DNA from: Actinomycetota bacterium
Lineage (GTDB): Bacteria; Actinomycetota; Actinomycetes; S36-B12
Direction of reading: 5' to 3'
Assembly: GCA_026392575.1 (NCBI GenBank)
Contig: JAPLBU010000061.1
Span: 1 to 6,770 of the forward strand
DNA length: 6,770 nucleotides
The notes beneath the pieces are model-generated. The model saw only the letters and a program-made list of their open reading frames with translations. It had not been told where the DNA came from and searched no databases. Positions 6,085-6,770 of the stretch are shown one piece after another; within the stretch, counting starts at the first letter, position 1, and every line of letters begins with the position of its first letter. Position numbers and translations under genes: made by a program.

Positions 6085-6770
<686 letters not shown>

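Overview
The window is chromosomal DNA from a high-GC actinobacterium. Third codon positions are strongly G/C and GTG appears as a start codon. The single-chain glycyl-tRNA synthetase, the DusB-type dihydrouridine synthase and the pyruvate phosphate dikinase all read like actinobacterial versions. An origin near the Propionibacteriales is a guess from general protein flavour, not something I can show. There are no tRNA or rRNA genes, no insertion sequences, no phage genes and no CRISPR array; the coding density is that of an ordinary core chromosome segment.

Layout: (1) 1-1116, minus strand, N-terminal 372 codons of pyruvate phosphate dikinase (ppdK), running off the left edge. (2) 1117-1226, a divergent control region with a cluster of GGGT/ACCC palindromes at the ppdK start and a possible leaderless promoter for the next gene. 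(3) 1227-1823, plus strand, a stand-alone VKOR-family membrane oxidoreductase with all four catalytic cysteines. (4) 1839-2981, minus strand, dusB-type tRNA-dihydrouridine synthase, convergent with the VKOR gene across a 15-bp gap that carries two small hairpins. (5) 2982-3062, an 81-bp divergent control region with two palindromes. (6) 3063-4724, plus strand, a DHA2-type major facilitator transporter. (7) 4727-6064, plus strand, a membrane protein with an RCK-like domain, two transmembrane segments with a short pore-like linker, and a second RCK/TrkA-N domain. It starts 2 bp after the transporter stop, with its ribosome binding site inside the transporter's last codons. (8) 6072-6770, minus strand, the C-terminal 232 residues of glycyl-tRNA synthetase, convergent with the RCK gene across 7 bp.

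The genes serve separate jobs: PEP/pyruvate interconversion, envelope disulfide formation, tRNA modification, export, nucleotide-regulated ion handling and tRNA charging. The only clear functional unit is the transporter plus RCK/channel-like gene, which look co-transcribed and translationally coupled behind a palindrome-rich upstream region. That pair is the part most worth a second look. Nothing here reaches the level of a demonstrably new system.
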